This document shows positions 26,959-35,678 of a stretch of DNA of 64,000 bases, one piece after another (position 1 is the first letter of the stretch; each line of letters starts with the position of its first letter). This stretch comes from Streptomyces fumanus (GTDB taxonomy: Bacteria > Actinomycetota > Actinomycetes > Streptomycetales > Streptomycetaceae). The stretch is taken from assembly GCF_014655295.1 (NCBI RefSeq), contig NZ_BNBI01000006.1:372001-436000 (forward strand). The letters are read 5' to 3'. Under the pieces are notes generated by a model. It was not told the origin of the DNA. It did not search any database and worked only from the letters and a program-made list of their open reading frames with translations. The translations under genes were made by a program, and so were the position numbers.

Positions 26959-27093
26959 GGAGTCTTCCCTTCAGGTGGCGAGGTCCTTCTCGGACCAGTG
27001 CTCCCGCAGTCTCGGCGGCCCGCGCCGGGTGGACGAGGGCCCCCGTCTTCCCTGGTCCTGCCAGGGCCCCCGCCGGCACCCGCGCACCGCATT

Positions 27094-27107
27094 ACGGTGG
27101 CGGCATG
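27094..27107 (+). promoter_or_regulatory. Leaderless promoter of the HTH regulator
   Basis: TACGGT (27093-27098), spacer GGCGGC, then ATG at 27105, with no ribosome-binding site. Confidence 0.65.
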
Positions 27108-27980
27108 AAGGACGAGGAATCCGGCAGCCAGCTCGGCGCCTACCTCCGTGCCCGGCGTGACCTGGTCTCCCCGGCCCAGGTGGGACTCCCGCCCGGCGGC
27201 AACCGCCGCGTGCCCGGCCTGCGCCGCGAGGAAGTCGCCCTGCTGGCCGGCATCAGTCCCGACTACTACCTGCGCCTGGAGCGGGGCCGGGACAAGAACC
27301 CCTCACCACAGGTGCTCGAGTCCCTCGCGCGGGTGCTGCGACTGGACGACGTCGAGCGGACGTATCTGCTCGGCCTCGCGGCGGCACGCCCCAGGGCGCC
27401 GCGGCGCAAGCGGCCCGAGCAGGTACCGGCACGGGTGCACGAGCTGCTCGCCCACCTTCAGATTCCGGCGTTCGTCGAGGGGCGGGCGTTCGACGTGCTG
27501 GCCTCCAACCCCATGGCGGTCGCGCTCTCCCCCCGCCTGCGGCCCGGCCAGAACCGGCTCCGCTCCCTCCTCCTCGACCCCGAGGAACAAGCCTTCCAGC
27601 AGGACTGGACGAGAGCCACCGCCGATGCCGTCGCCGCCCTGCGCACCACCATCGGGGACGACACCGACAACCCCCGGTTCGTCGAACTGGTCGGCGAACT
27701 CGCACTGTCCAGTCAGCGGTTCCGCACCCTGTGGGCCCGCCACGACGTCCGCGGTCTCGACGGGGGCACGGCCACCGTCCGCCACCCCGTCGTCGGTGAA
27801 CTGCGCCTCCACCGCGACAAACTCCCCGTCGACGATGTGATCCTCGTCGTCTACTACCCCGACAAGGACAGCGACAGCGACGAGAAGCTGCGTCTCCTGG
27901 CCGCCCTCTCGGCCACCGGGTCCTCCGGTACGGCACCCGGCGCACCGGCGGCGGACGCCCCTCGCCCGAAGACCCCCTGA
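27105..27980 (+). CDS. XRE-family regulator with MmyB-like ligand domain
   Basis: 291 aa. N-terminal helix-turn-helix (LGAYLRARRDLVSPAQVGL ... GLRREEVALLAGISPDYY ... LERGRDKNPSPQVLESLA, ~10-85) and a C-terminal MmyB-type PAS-like domain (~105-265, ending VDDVILVVYYPD). Such regulators usually control a divergent oxidoreductase, and here the frameshifted SDR is exactly divergent (146-bp gap). The effector is unknown. Confidence 0.9.
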   Translation: MKDEESGSQLGAYLRARRDLVSPAQVGLPPGGNRRVPGLRREEVALLAGISPDYYLRLERGRDKNPSPQVLESLARVLRLDDVERTYLLGLAAARPRAPRRKRPEQVPARVHELLAHLQIPAFVEGRAFDVLASNPMAVALSPRLRPGQNRLRSLLLDPEEQAFQQDWTRATADAVAALRTTIGDDTDNPRFVELVGELALSSQRFRTLWARHDVRGLDGGTATVRHPVVGELRLHRDKLPVDDVILVVYYPDKDSDSDEKLRLLAALSATGSSGTAPGAPAADAPRPKTP

Positions 27981-28049
27981 CGGGCACGCGCCGCCCGTCC
28001 CGGCGCTCGCGTCGGCCCCGCGGTCGGCGCAGCCTGCCCGCCGCCCCCG

Positions 28050-29246
28050 TCAGGCGACCGCGGGCGGCGGCCCCGTGGCCGTCACCGTGACCGCGATCAG
28101 CGCGAGGTCGTCGGTGAGGACGCCGCCCGCGTGCTGGTGGACCAGGCGGGTGAGGGTGTCGGCGACGGTCGGCGGGCCCTGCCGCCAGGAGGCGCGCAGG
28201 CCCTCCTCGGGGGAGAAGAAGACGCCGTCCCGGTCGCGTGCCTCCAGCAGTCCGTCGGTGCACATCAGCAGGACATCGCCGAAGGCGAAGGGGCGGGTCT
28301 CGTACTCCCAGGGGCCCGGGTCGAGTTCGCCCATGCCGAGCGGGAGGCCGGGGTCGGCCGCCTCCCAGGTCCGTACGCCCCCGGGGCCGGCGAGGAACGC
28401 CTGGCAGTGGCCGCGGGTCAGCAGTCGCACCTCGCCGCCGCCGGCCGGGATCTCGGCGATCGCCGCGGTGATGAACTGCTCGTCGGCGACGCCGACCACG
28501 TCCGCGACCTCCGTGACCTCGCCGTCGGCCGCGCGTACGGTGGCCAGTTCGCGGGTGAAGCGGGTGACCGCCTCGTCCAGGTGGCGGGCGAGCAGCGGCA
28601 GCGTCTCGGTGTGGTGGGCGGCCTCCCGGAAGCAGCCCACCAGCGCGGCCACGCTGGGGATCGCGTCCAGGCCCTTGCCGCGCACATCGCCGATGAGCAG
28701 CCGTACCCCGTACCGGGTGCGCTCGGCGGCGTACAGGTCGCCGCCCACGGCCGCCGCGTGCGAGGCCGCCTCGTAGCGCACCGCGATCCAGGTCCGCCCC
28801 AGCCAGGCCCGCACCGGCGGCAGGACCGCCCGCTGGGCGTACTCGGCGGCCCGGCGGGCGCCCTGGAGCTGGTCGTACAGGAACAGCCGCAGCCGGCACA
28901 GCGGCACGCTGGCCCAGGCCAGCACCACCAGTGAGATGTAGTCGACGACGGCGTGGCTCCCGTCGACCGTCAGGTGCCGTCCGAAGACGAGCACCAGCAG
29001 CCCGGCCGCGCTGGTCAGCACCGCCACCAGGACGACCATGCGCAGCGAGTACACGCAGGCCGCCATCATCGCGCTGAGCGCCAGCAGCAGGTCGCCGCTG
29101 AACGCCCCCGGCGTGGGCAGGTCCACCGCGAGCGCCAGGGCGATCAGCACCAGCGGCAGCCACCGTGCCCAGGGGGGCACCACCGGTTCCTGGAACTCCG
29201 GGGGCGCATGGGAGAGCAGCCCTGTCGCGCGGCGGTGCGGACTCAT
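28050..29246 (-). CDS. Membrane PP2C/SpoIIE-type serine/threonine phosphatase
   Basis: 398 aa. The N-terminus carries four to five membrane helices (~30-125), then a short linker and a PPM/SpoIIE domain (~150-390): VGGDLYAAE, DVRGKGLDAIPS, MCTDGLLEARD and LTDDLALI keep the metal-binding Asp set. These phosphatases typically dephosphorylate anti-anti-sigma factors; a link to the module at 56-58 kb is possible but not shown. GGAAGGGG upstream of ATG. Transcribed alone. Confidence 0.9.
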   Translation of the reverse strand: MSPHRRATGLLSHAPPEFQEPVVPPWARWLPLVLIALALAVDLPTPGAFSGDLLLALSAMMAACVYSLRMVVLVAVLTSAAGLLVLVFGRHLTVDGSHAVVDYISLVVLAWASVPLCRLRLFLYDQLQGARRAAEYAQRAVLPPVRAWLGRTWIAVRYEAASHAAAVGGDLYAAERTRYGVRLLIGDVRGKGLDAIPSVAALVGCFREAAHHTETLPLLARHLDEAVTRFTRELATVRAADGEVTEVADVVGVADEQFITAAIAEIPAGGGEVRLLTRGHCQAFLAGPGGVRTWEAADPGLPLGMGELDPGPWEYETRPFAFGDVLLMCTDGLLEARDRDGVFFSPEEGLRASWRQGPPTVADTLTRLVHQHAGGVLTDDLALIAVTVTATGPPPAVA

Positions 29247-29360
29247 ACGGCCCCTTCCTCTCTGCCCAGCACCTTAAGGACGTATGAGCAGGTCGGCGAA
29301 CGTGTGAGCGCGTTCGGGGGGTGCCCCGGGGGCCGGTCGGCGGGGTCCGCCGGGAAAGTT

Positions 29361-29376
29361 CGTGAAGTTCTTCACA
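29361..29376. promoter_or_regulatory. Rex operator-like inverted repeat 1
   Basis: CGTGAAGTTCTTCACA matches the Streptomyces Rex consensus TGTGAACNNNTTCACA at 11 of 13 fixed positions. It is 115 bp upstream of the phosphatase and 310 bp upstream of ndh, so its target is uncertain. Confidence 0.5.
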
Positions 29377-29440
29377 AGAGATTGGCCCCTCCCGGGCGGC
29401 GAAAGCCGTTCCGTTGACCCTTTTGGGGGCTCAACTGCCG

Positions 29441-29456
29441 TTTGAACGTGTTCAGG
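29441..29456. promoter_or_regulatory. Rex operator-like inverted repeat 2
   Basis: TTTGAACGTGTTCAGG matches the Rex consensus at 10 of 13 fixed positions with the central TGAACNNNTTCA intact. It is 230 bp upstream of ndh. Confidence 0.45.
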
Positions 29457-29584
29457 AGGGGGTTGTGAAGGGGGCCGGGGAAAGGGCCCGGCAGGGGGTC
29501 GCGCGACCGCTCCGGAGAGTCGGAGCGGCAGCTCACGCGGTCTTGACGGGGGGTCTCCGCACCCGGTCGGAACCTCCGCGCGCC

Positions 29585-29598
29585 GTGACCCCGGTCAC
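29585..29598. promoter_or_regulatory. Crp-like operator upstream of ndh
   Basis: GTGACCCCGGTCAC is a perfect dyad and fits the GTG-N6-GNCAC motif reported for Streptomyces Crp. It lies 88 bp upstream of the ndh start. Confidence 0.5.
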
Positions 29599-29686
29599 GT
29601 GGGCCGGGGAGTGTAACACATACCCCGTAAGTCCTTGTGAAGGGGCGCACGAATGACCCCCCTGAGGCGGGTGGATACTCGATGGC

Positions 29687-31069
29687 ATGAGCACCACGGA
29701 GCGTCCCAGGATCCTCGTAGTAGGCGGTGGGTACGTAGGCCTGTACGCGGCTCGACGCATTCTGAAGAAGATGCGTTACGGAGAGGCGACCGTCACCGTC
29801 GTCGACCCCCGGTCGTACATGACCTACCAGCCCTTCCTCCCCGAAACCGCCGCCGGCAACATCTCCCCCCGCCATGTCGTCGTACCCCTGCGACGCGTGC
29901 TGCCGAAGGCGGAGGTCCTCACCGGCCGGGTCACCACCATCGACCAGGACCGCAAGGTCGCCACGATCGCCCCGCTGACCGGCGAGGCGTACGAGCTGCC
30001 CTTCGACTACCTGGTCATCGCCATGGGCGCGGTCTCCCGCACCTTCCCGATCCCCGGCCTCGCCGAACAGGGCATCGGCATGAAGGGCATCGAGGAGGCC
30101 ATCGGCCTGCGCAACCACGTCCTCGAACAGCTCGACAAGGCCGACTCCACCACCGACGAGGAGATCCGCCGCAAGGCGCTCACCTTCGTCTTCATCGGCG
30201 GCGGCTTCGCCGGCGCGGAGACCATCGGTGAGGTCGAGGACATGGCCCGGGACGCGGCCAAGTACTACCGGAACGTGTCCCGCGAGGACATGCGCTTCAT
30301 CCTGGTCGACGCCGCCGACAAGATCCTCCCCGAGGTGGGTCCCAAGCTCGGCGCGTACGGCAAGGAGCACCTGAAGAGCCGTGGGGTCGAGGTCTACCTC
30401 TCCACCTCCATGGACTCCTGCGTCGACGGCCACGTGGTGCTGAAGAACGGCCTGGAGGTCGACGCGGGCACCATCGTGTGGACCGCGGGCGTCAAGCCCA
30501 ACCCGGTGCTCTCCCGCTTCGGCCTGCCGCTCGGCCCGCGCGGTCACGTCGACTGCGCCGCCACGCTCCAGGTGCAGGGCACCGACTACATCTGGGCCGC
30601 GGGCGACAACGCCCAGGTGCCGGACCTGGTCGGCCGCAAGAACGGCAACCCGAACGCCTGGTGCCCGCCCAACGCCCAGCACGCGCTGCGCCAGGCCAAG
30701 GTCCTCGGCGACAACGTGGTCTCCGGCATGCGGGGTTTCCCGCAGAAGGAGTACAGCCACGCCAACAAGGGCGCGGTCGCGGGCCTCGGCCTGCACAAGG
30801 GCGTCGCGATGATCGTCCTGGGCAAGATGAAGATCAAGCTCAAGGGCCGGCTCGCCTGGTACATGCACCGCGCCTACCACGGCATGGCGATGCCGACGTT
30901 CAACCGCAAGATCCGCGTCTTCGCCGACTGGACGCTCGGCATGTTCCTCAAGCGCGAGGTCGTCTCGCTCGGCGCCGTCGAGACGCCGCGCGAGGAGTTC
31001 TACGAGGCCGCCAAGCCCGCCCCGGTCGCCGCCGCCGCGAAGACCGAGGAGAAGGCCAAGGCGTCCTGA
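29687..31069 (+). CDS. ndh: Type II NADH dehydrogenase (NDH-2)
   Basis: 460 aa. FAD site VVGGGYVGLYAARR (~11-24), NADH site FIGGGFAGAETIGE (~170), and the C-terminal membrane-association region around LAWYMHRAYHGMAMPTFNRK. Oxidises NADH and passes electrons to menaquinone without pumping protons. No ribosome-binding site precedes the ATG; GATACT ending 7 nt upstream suggests a leaderless or nearly leaderless mRNA. Upstream DNA carries Rex- and Crp-like sites, which suits a redox-controlled respiratory gene. Confidence 0.94.
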   Translation: MSTTERPRILVVGGGYVGLYAARRILKKMRYGEATVTVVDPRSYMTYQPFLPETAAGNISPRHVVVPLRRVLPKAEVLTGRVTTIDQDRKVATIAPLTGEAYELPFDYLVIAMGAVSRTFPIPGLAEQGIGMKGIEEAIGLRNHVLEQLDKADSTTDEEIRRKALTFVFIGGGFAGAETIGEVEDMARDAAKYYRNVSREDMRFILVDAADKILPEVGPKLGAYGKEHLKSRGVEVYLSTSMDSCVDGHVVLKNGLEVDAGTIVWTAGVKPNPVLSRFGLPLGPRGHVDCAATLQVQGTDYIWAAGDNAQVPDLVGRKNGNPNAWCPPNAQHALRQAKVLGDNVVSGMRGFPQKEYSHANKGAVAGLGLHKGVAMIVLGKMKIKLKGRLAWYMHRAYHGMAMPTFNRKIRVFADWTLGMFLKREVVSLGAVETPREEFYEAAKPAPVAAAAKTEEKAKAS

Positions 31070-31093
31070 CCTCCCGCCTCACCCGCAGTTCCC

Positions 31094-31135
31094 CGAAGGG
31101 GCCGTCCGCCATCCGTGGTGCGGACGGCCCCTTCG
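31094..31135 (+). terminator. ndh terminator
   Basis: 16-bp perfect stem (31094-31109 with 31120-31135) and a 10-nt loop, 24 nt after the stop. Confidence 0.9.
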
Positions 31136-31268
31136 CCGTCCGCCCGAACGGAACCGCATGCTCCGTACAGCCATTTTGCGGAGTCATAACTCCAATGCGG
31201 GACTGCGGATCGGCCCGGCCGGTGTTTACGTAAGGAGTGATTCATCCGGTCTCACGGAGGTGTGCGTC

Positions 31269-32570
31269 ATGGCAGACGCCGCGTTGCGGCTGAAGGGCCT
31301 CGTCGAACAGTTGCTGGGGGCCCCGCTCCCCGTCCGCGTCCGCGCCTGGGACGGCACCGAGGCCGGGCCGCCGGACGCGCCCGTGCTCGTCGTCCGCAAC
31401 CGCCGCGCACTGCGCCGTCTGCTGTTCAAGCCCGGCGAACTGGGCCTGGCCCGCGCCTGGGTGGCCGGTGACCTCGATGTCGACGGCGACCTGTACGCCG
31501 CCCTCGACGCCCTCGCCGACCTGATCTGGGAGCGCGGCGAGGACGCCCGCACCCTCGGCCAGGCGCTGCGCGACCCCGAGGTCCGCGCCGCCGCCCGCGG
31601 CCTGCTCCGGCTGGCCGGCCCGCCGCTGCCGCCCGCCCCGCCCGCCGAGGAGATGCGCCGGCGCCGCGGCCACCTGCACACCCGCCGTACCGACAAGCGC
31701 GCCATCAGCCACCACTACGACGTCGGCAACGACTTCTACGAACTCGTCCTCGGCCCCTCCATGGTGTACTCCTGCGCCTACTGGCCCGCCCCCGAGTCCG
31801 CGGGCGGCACCCTGGAGGAGGCCCAGCGCGACAAGCTCGAACTGGTCAGCGTCAAGCTCGGCCTGAAGCCCGGGATGCGCCTGCTCGACGTCGGCTGCGG
31901 CTGGGGCTCCATGGCCATCCACGCCGCCCGCGAGCACGGCGTCGACGTCGTCGGCGTCACCCTCTCCCAGGAGCAGGCGGCGTACGCCCGCAAGCGCGTC
32001 GCCGAGGAGGGCCTCACCGACCGGATCGAGATCCGCGTCCAGGACTACCGGGACGTCACCGACGGCCCCTTCGACGCGATCTCCTCCATCGGCATGGCCG
32101 AACACGTCGGCGCGGAGAAGTACCTCCAGTACGCGCGGCACCTGTACGCCCTGCTCAAGCCCGGCGGACGGCTGCTCAACCACCAGATCGCCCGCCGCCC
32201 CCAGCGCGACGAGTCGGCCTACGACGTGGACGCGTTCATCGACGCCTACGTCTTCCCCGACGGCGAACTCGCGCCCGTCGGCACCACCGTCACCCAACTG
32301 GAGCGGGCCGGATTCGAGGTCCGCGACCTGGAGTCGATCCGCGAGCACTACGCGCTCACGCTGCGCCGCTGGGTCGCCAACCTGGAGGCCGGCTGGGACC
32401 GGGCGACCGGGCTGGTCAGCCCCGGCCGGGCCCGGGTCTGGCGCCTGTACATGGCCGCCTCCGCGCTCGCCTTCGAGCACAACCGCATCGGCGTCAACCA
32501 GGTCCTGGCGGTACGGACCCCCGAGTCCGGCACCTCGGGCCTGCCGCTGCGCACCCGCACCTGGAACTGA
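31269..32570 (+). CDS. Cyclopropane-fatty-acyl-phospholipid synthase family protein
   Basis: 433 aa. An N-terminal SCP2-like lipid-binding part (~1-130) precedes the SAM methyltransferase with DVGCGWGSMAIHA (~207), HYDVGNDFYELVLGPSMVYS and the late FEHNRIGVNQVL region. It transfers a methylene group to unsaturated acyl chains or methylates lipids, altering the membrane. GGAGG lies 8 nt before the ATG; the upstream open frame is not chosen. Confidence 0.9.
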   Translation: MADAALRLKGLVEQLLGAPLPVRVRAWDGTEAGPPDAPVLVVRNRRALRRLLFKPGELGLARAWVAGDLDVDGDLYAALDALADLIWERGEDARTLGQALRDPEVRAAARGLLRLAGPPLPPAPPAEEMRRRRGHLHTRRTDKRAISHHYDVGNDFYELVLGPSMVYSCAYWPAPESAGGTLEEAQRDKLELVSVKLGLKPGMRLLDVGCGWGSMAIHAAREHGVDVVGVTLSQEQAAYARKRVAEEGLTDRIEIRVQDYRDVTDGPFDAISSIGMAEHVGAEKYLQYARHLYALLKPGGRLLNHQIARRPQRDESAYDVDAFIDAYVFPDGELAPVGTTVTQLERAGFEVRDLESIREHYALTLRRWVANLEAGWDRATGLVSPGRARVWRLYMAASALAFEHNRIGVNQVLAVRTPESGTSGLPLRTRTWN

Positions 32571-32586
32571 CGGGACGGGACCGGTC

Positions 32587-32700
32587 CGGCTCGGATCGGC
32601 CCGGATCGGCCCGGCTCGGATCGGATCGTCCCGGCTCGGATCGGATCGTCCCGGCTCGGATCGGCCCGGCTTGGACCGACCCGGCTCGGCCCGGACCGGG
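32587..32700. repeat. 20-bp tandem repeats after cfa-like gene
   Basis: A 20-nt unit (CCGGCTCGGATCGGATCGTC) occurs exactly at 32611-32630 and 32631-32650 with a further partial copy to 32665; degenerate CCGGMTCGG copies flank it. The same CGGATCGG core recurs in the repeats at 35380-35670. Confidence 0.85.
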
Positions 32701-32737
32701 CGAAGGGCCCCACTCCCGGGCGGGAGGGGGCCCTTCG
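32701..32737. terminator. Convergent terminator
   Basis: Long hairpin: CGAAGGGCCCC with GGGGCCCTTCG plus an inner CTCCCG/CGGGAG, one mismatch, in the gap between two convergent genes. It could serve both strands. Confidence 0.85.
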
Positions 32738-32808
32738 GACGCGTACGGGTCACCCCGCGGGCCTCGCTCCGGACCGGCGCGAGCCCCATCGCGGGCGCGG
32801 CGGACGGG

Positions 32809-35337
32809 TCACTCCGCGTTGATCGCCCGGAGCATGTTCAGCCTGCCCGCCCGGCGGGCCGGCCACAGCGCCGCCAGGACGCCCACGGCCGCCGCCAGCA
32901 GCAGGAACACCGCCATCCGGGCCCACGGCAGGACCAGTTCGTACGTCGGCATCCGGGAGCCCAGCAGCTCACCGGCCGCCCAGCCGAAGAAGACGCCCAG
33001 ACCGATGCCCAGCACCCCGCCGAACAGCGAGATCACCAGGGACTCCAGACGGACCATCCGCTTGACGCCCCGCCGGTCCAGGCCGATCGCCCGCAGCATG
33101 CCGATCTCCTGGGAGCGTTCGAACACCGACATGGCGAGGGTGTTGACGACACCGAGGACCGCCACGATCACGGCCATGGCCAGCAGGCCGTAGAGCATGT
33201 TCAGCATCAGCGTGAACATCTGCGCGATCTCGTTGGACAGGTCCTTCTTGTCCTGGACCTTGATCGCCGGGTTGCTGCCGAGGGCCTTCTCCAGCTTGTC
33301 CTTGGCCGTGTCCGAGGCGCCGCCGGACGTCTTGACCAGCACCTGCATGTCGTCCGGGTCGCTCTGGTGCGGGGCGAGGGCCCCGGTGTCGAGCAGGATG
33401 CCGCGGAACAGCTCGTTGCCCTCGTAGACCCCGGCGACGGTCAGCCGCTGCTTCTCGCCGTCCTCGTAGGCGACGGTGAACGTCGAACCCGCCCGCCAGC
33501 CGTGCGACTCGGCGGTGCCGTCGTCCACGACCACGCTGGCGCCGGCCACCCGGAAGGCGCCGTCCGTCACCTTCAGGTCGGTGAGCTCACCGATGGCGGA
33601 GCCGGTGACGCCGGTGAGGTACTCGGTGTCGCCGTCGATCCGGGAGGCCGCGTTGCGCATCGGGCTGGTGGCGGTGACGCCGTCGGCGCGGGCCAGTTCG
33701 CGGGCCACGTCGGGGGAGAGGGAGTGCCCGTTGGCCATGGAGACCACGTAGTCCGCCTCGATGGCCGCCGCCGCCATCTTGTCGATGGACTTCTGCAGGC
33801 TGCCCGCCATCACCGTCATGCCGGTGATCAGGGTCAGGCCGATCATCAGCGCCGAGGCGGTGGCGGCGGTGCGGCGCGGATTGCGCACCGAGTTCTGCCG
33901 GGCGAGCCGGCCGGCCACGCCGAACAGGCGCAGCACCGGGGCGGCCGCGGCGATCAGCGGACGGGACAGCAGCGGCGTCAGCACGAACACGCCGATGATC
34001 AGCAGCACCGCGCCCAGCCCCATCGGGGCCTGCCCGTCCGTGCCGTCCATCGTGGTGGCCACGAGGACCACCGCGACACCGGCGGCGGAGAACAGCGCGC
34101 CGATCGTGTTCCGCAGCACCAGCGACTTGGTGGTCGCCTTCGCGTGCAGACTGCTCATCGCAGCGACCGGCGGGATCTTCGCCGCGCGCCGGCTGGGCAG
34201 CCAGGCCGCGAGCATGGTGACCAGGACGCCGACCGCGAGGGCCGTGGCCACCGTGCCGGGGGTGACCACCAGCGGCCCGTCCGGTACCTGCGCGTCCAGG
34301 GTGCCCATCAGGGCGCGCAGCCCGGCGCCGATGCCGATGCCGGCGGCGAGCCCGGCGACGGCGGCGACCACGCCGACCACGAGCGCCTCAGTCAGCACCG
34401 ACCGGGTGACCTGCCGGCGGGAGGCGCCGACCGCGCGCAGCAGCGCCAGCTCCTTGGTGCGCTGGGCGACCAGCATGGTGAAGGTGTTGGCGATGATGAA
34501 GGTGCCGACGAACAGCGCGATCCCGGCGAAGACCAGCAGCCCCTGCTTCATGCCGCTCATCTGGGAGGAGATCGACTCAGCCTGGTCCTCGGCCAGCTTC
34601 GCACCGGTCGTGGTCTCCACGAGGTCCGCGGGCAGCGCCTTGTCCAGCCCCGCCTTGAGCGCGGCCTGGGAGACCCCCGGCTTCGCCGTCACGTCGATCT
34701 CGTCGTACGTGCCCGGCTTGCCGAACAGCTTCTGCGCGGTCGCCGTGTCGAACAGGGCCAGGCTGCCGCCCGCCGCGACCGCGCCGTCGTCGGTGTCGAA
34801 GACGCCGGTGATCCGCGGGGTGAGGACCGGGCCGTCCACCGACAGGCGGACGGTGTCGCCGACCCGGTAGCCGGTGCGTTCGGCGGTCTTGGCGTCGATG
34901 AGGACCTCGTCCGCACCCTTGGGCGCGCGTCCGTCGGTCAGCGGGTAGCGGGGGTCGTCGGTGCCCCAGTAGTTGCCGCCCTGGGTGCTGAAGCCGCCGC
35001 CGATCAGCTTGCCGTCCTTGCCGGCGACGGCGGTGAAACCGCGCACCACCCCCACGGCGGAGGCGGCGCCCGGCACCTTCGCGGCCTCGTCGATCAGCGC
35101 GCCGGTCAGCTCTGGCACCTCACCGACCCGGTCGCCCTCGGCCTCCTTGTACTCGGCGGAGACGGCGACGTCGACGTGGTCGAAGCCCTTGGCGGAACTG
35201 TTCTGGTAGGCGTCGGTGAGGGAGTTGGTGAAGACCAGGGTGCCGGAGACGAACGCCACGCCGAGCAGCACGGCGAGCACGGTCATCAGCAGCCTGGTCT
35301 TGTGCGCGAGCACATTGCGCAAGGCGGTACGGAACAT
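32809..35337 (-). CDS. FtsX/MacB-like ABC permease (second copy)
   Basis: 842 aa with the same double FtsX layout as the gene at 8416-10980: N-terminal helix (LLMTVLAVLLGVAFVSGTLVF), extracytoplasmic domain, three helices near TKELALLRAVGASRRQV, second extracytoplasmic domain, and a final helix set near SQEIGMLRAIGLDRRG. The ATG at 35337 matches the N-terminal helix start; the frame stays open further up through intergenic repeats, which are not coding. Partner of the ATPase upstream. Confidence 0.9.
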   Translation of the reverse strand: MFRTALRNVLAHKTRLLMTVLAVLLGVAFVSGTLVFTNSLTDAYQNSSAKGFDHVDVAVSAEYKEAEGDRVGEVPELTGALIDEAAKVPGAASAVGVVRGFTAVAGKDGKLIGGGFSTQGGNYWGTDDPRYPLTDGRAPKGADEVLIDAKTAERTGYRVGDTVRLSVDGPVLTPRITGVFDTDDGAVAAGGSLALFDTATAQKLFGKPGTYDEIDVTAKPGVSQAALKAGLDKALPADLVETTTGAKLAEDQAESISSQMSGMKQGLLVFAGIALFVGTFIIANTFTMLVAQRTKELALLRAVGASRRQVTRSVLTEALVVGVVAAVAGLAAGIGIGAGLRALMGTLDAQVPDGPLVVTPGTVATALAVGVLVTMLAAWLPSRRAAKIPPVAAMSSLHAKATTKSLVLRNTIGALFSAAGVAVVLVATTMDGTDGQAPMGLGAVLLIIGVFVLTPLLSRPLIAAAAPVLRLFGVAGRLARQNSVRNPRRTAATASALMIGLTLITGMTVMAGSLQKSIDKMAAAAIEADYVVSMANGHSLSPDVARELARADGVTATSPMRNAASRIDGDTEYLTGVTGSAIGELTDLKVTDGAFRVAGASVVVDDGTAESHGWRAGSTFTVAYEDGEKQRLTVAGVYEGNELFRGILLDTGALAPHQSDPDDMQVLVKTSGGASDTAKDKLEKALGSNPAIKVQDKKDLSNEIAQMFTLMLNMLYGLLAMAVIVAVLGVVNTLAMSVFERSQEIGMLRAIGLDRRGVKRMVRLESLVISLFGGVLGIGLGVFFGWAAGELLGSRMPTYELVLPWARMAVFLLLAAAVGVLAALWPARRAGRLNMLRAINAE

Positions 35338-35379
35338 GGGGGTCTTCTCTGCTGTCGGGAGGGCGGGGCGGGACGACCG

Positions 35380-35670
35380 GGCCGGCGACGAGCCCGGATC
35401 GGGGCAGCGAGCCGGCACGGGCCGCCCGGATCGGGGAGCGAGCCGGATCGAAGAAGCGAGCCCGGATCGGGTAAGCGAACCGACGCGGGCCGCCCGGGTC
35501 GGGGGCGAGCCGGCGCGGGGCCCGCCCGGATCGAAGAAGCGAGCCCGGATCGGGTAAGCGAACCGACGCGGGCCGCCCGGGTCAGGGGTGAGCCGGCACG
35601 GGGCCGCCCGGATCGGGGCAGCGAGCCGGGCGGGCCACCCGGGTCGGGTAAGCGAGCCGGCGTGGGGCCG
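35380..35670. repeat. 83-bp-period direct repeats between ATPase and permease
   Basis: An identical 58-bp block occurs at 35443-35500 and 35526-35583 (period 83), embedded in more degenerate copies built from CCCGGATCGG, AAGCGAGCC and GGGCCGCCCGG. It fills most of the 341-bp gap between the two ABC genes. No gene or start site is supported inside it. Confidence 0.9.
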
Positions 35671-35678
35671 GACGGGCG

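Noticed and set aside
35338..35678. Minus-strand frame between ABC ATPase and permease as protein
   Set aside because: It is open only because of the tandem repeats; no ribosome-binding site and sequence has no domain features. The permease N-terminal helix starts at 35337.
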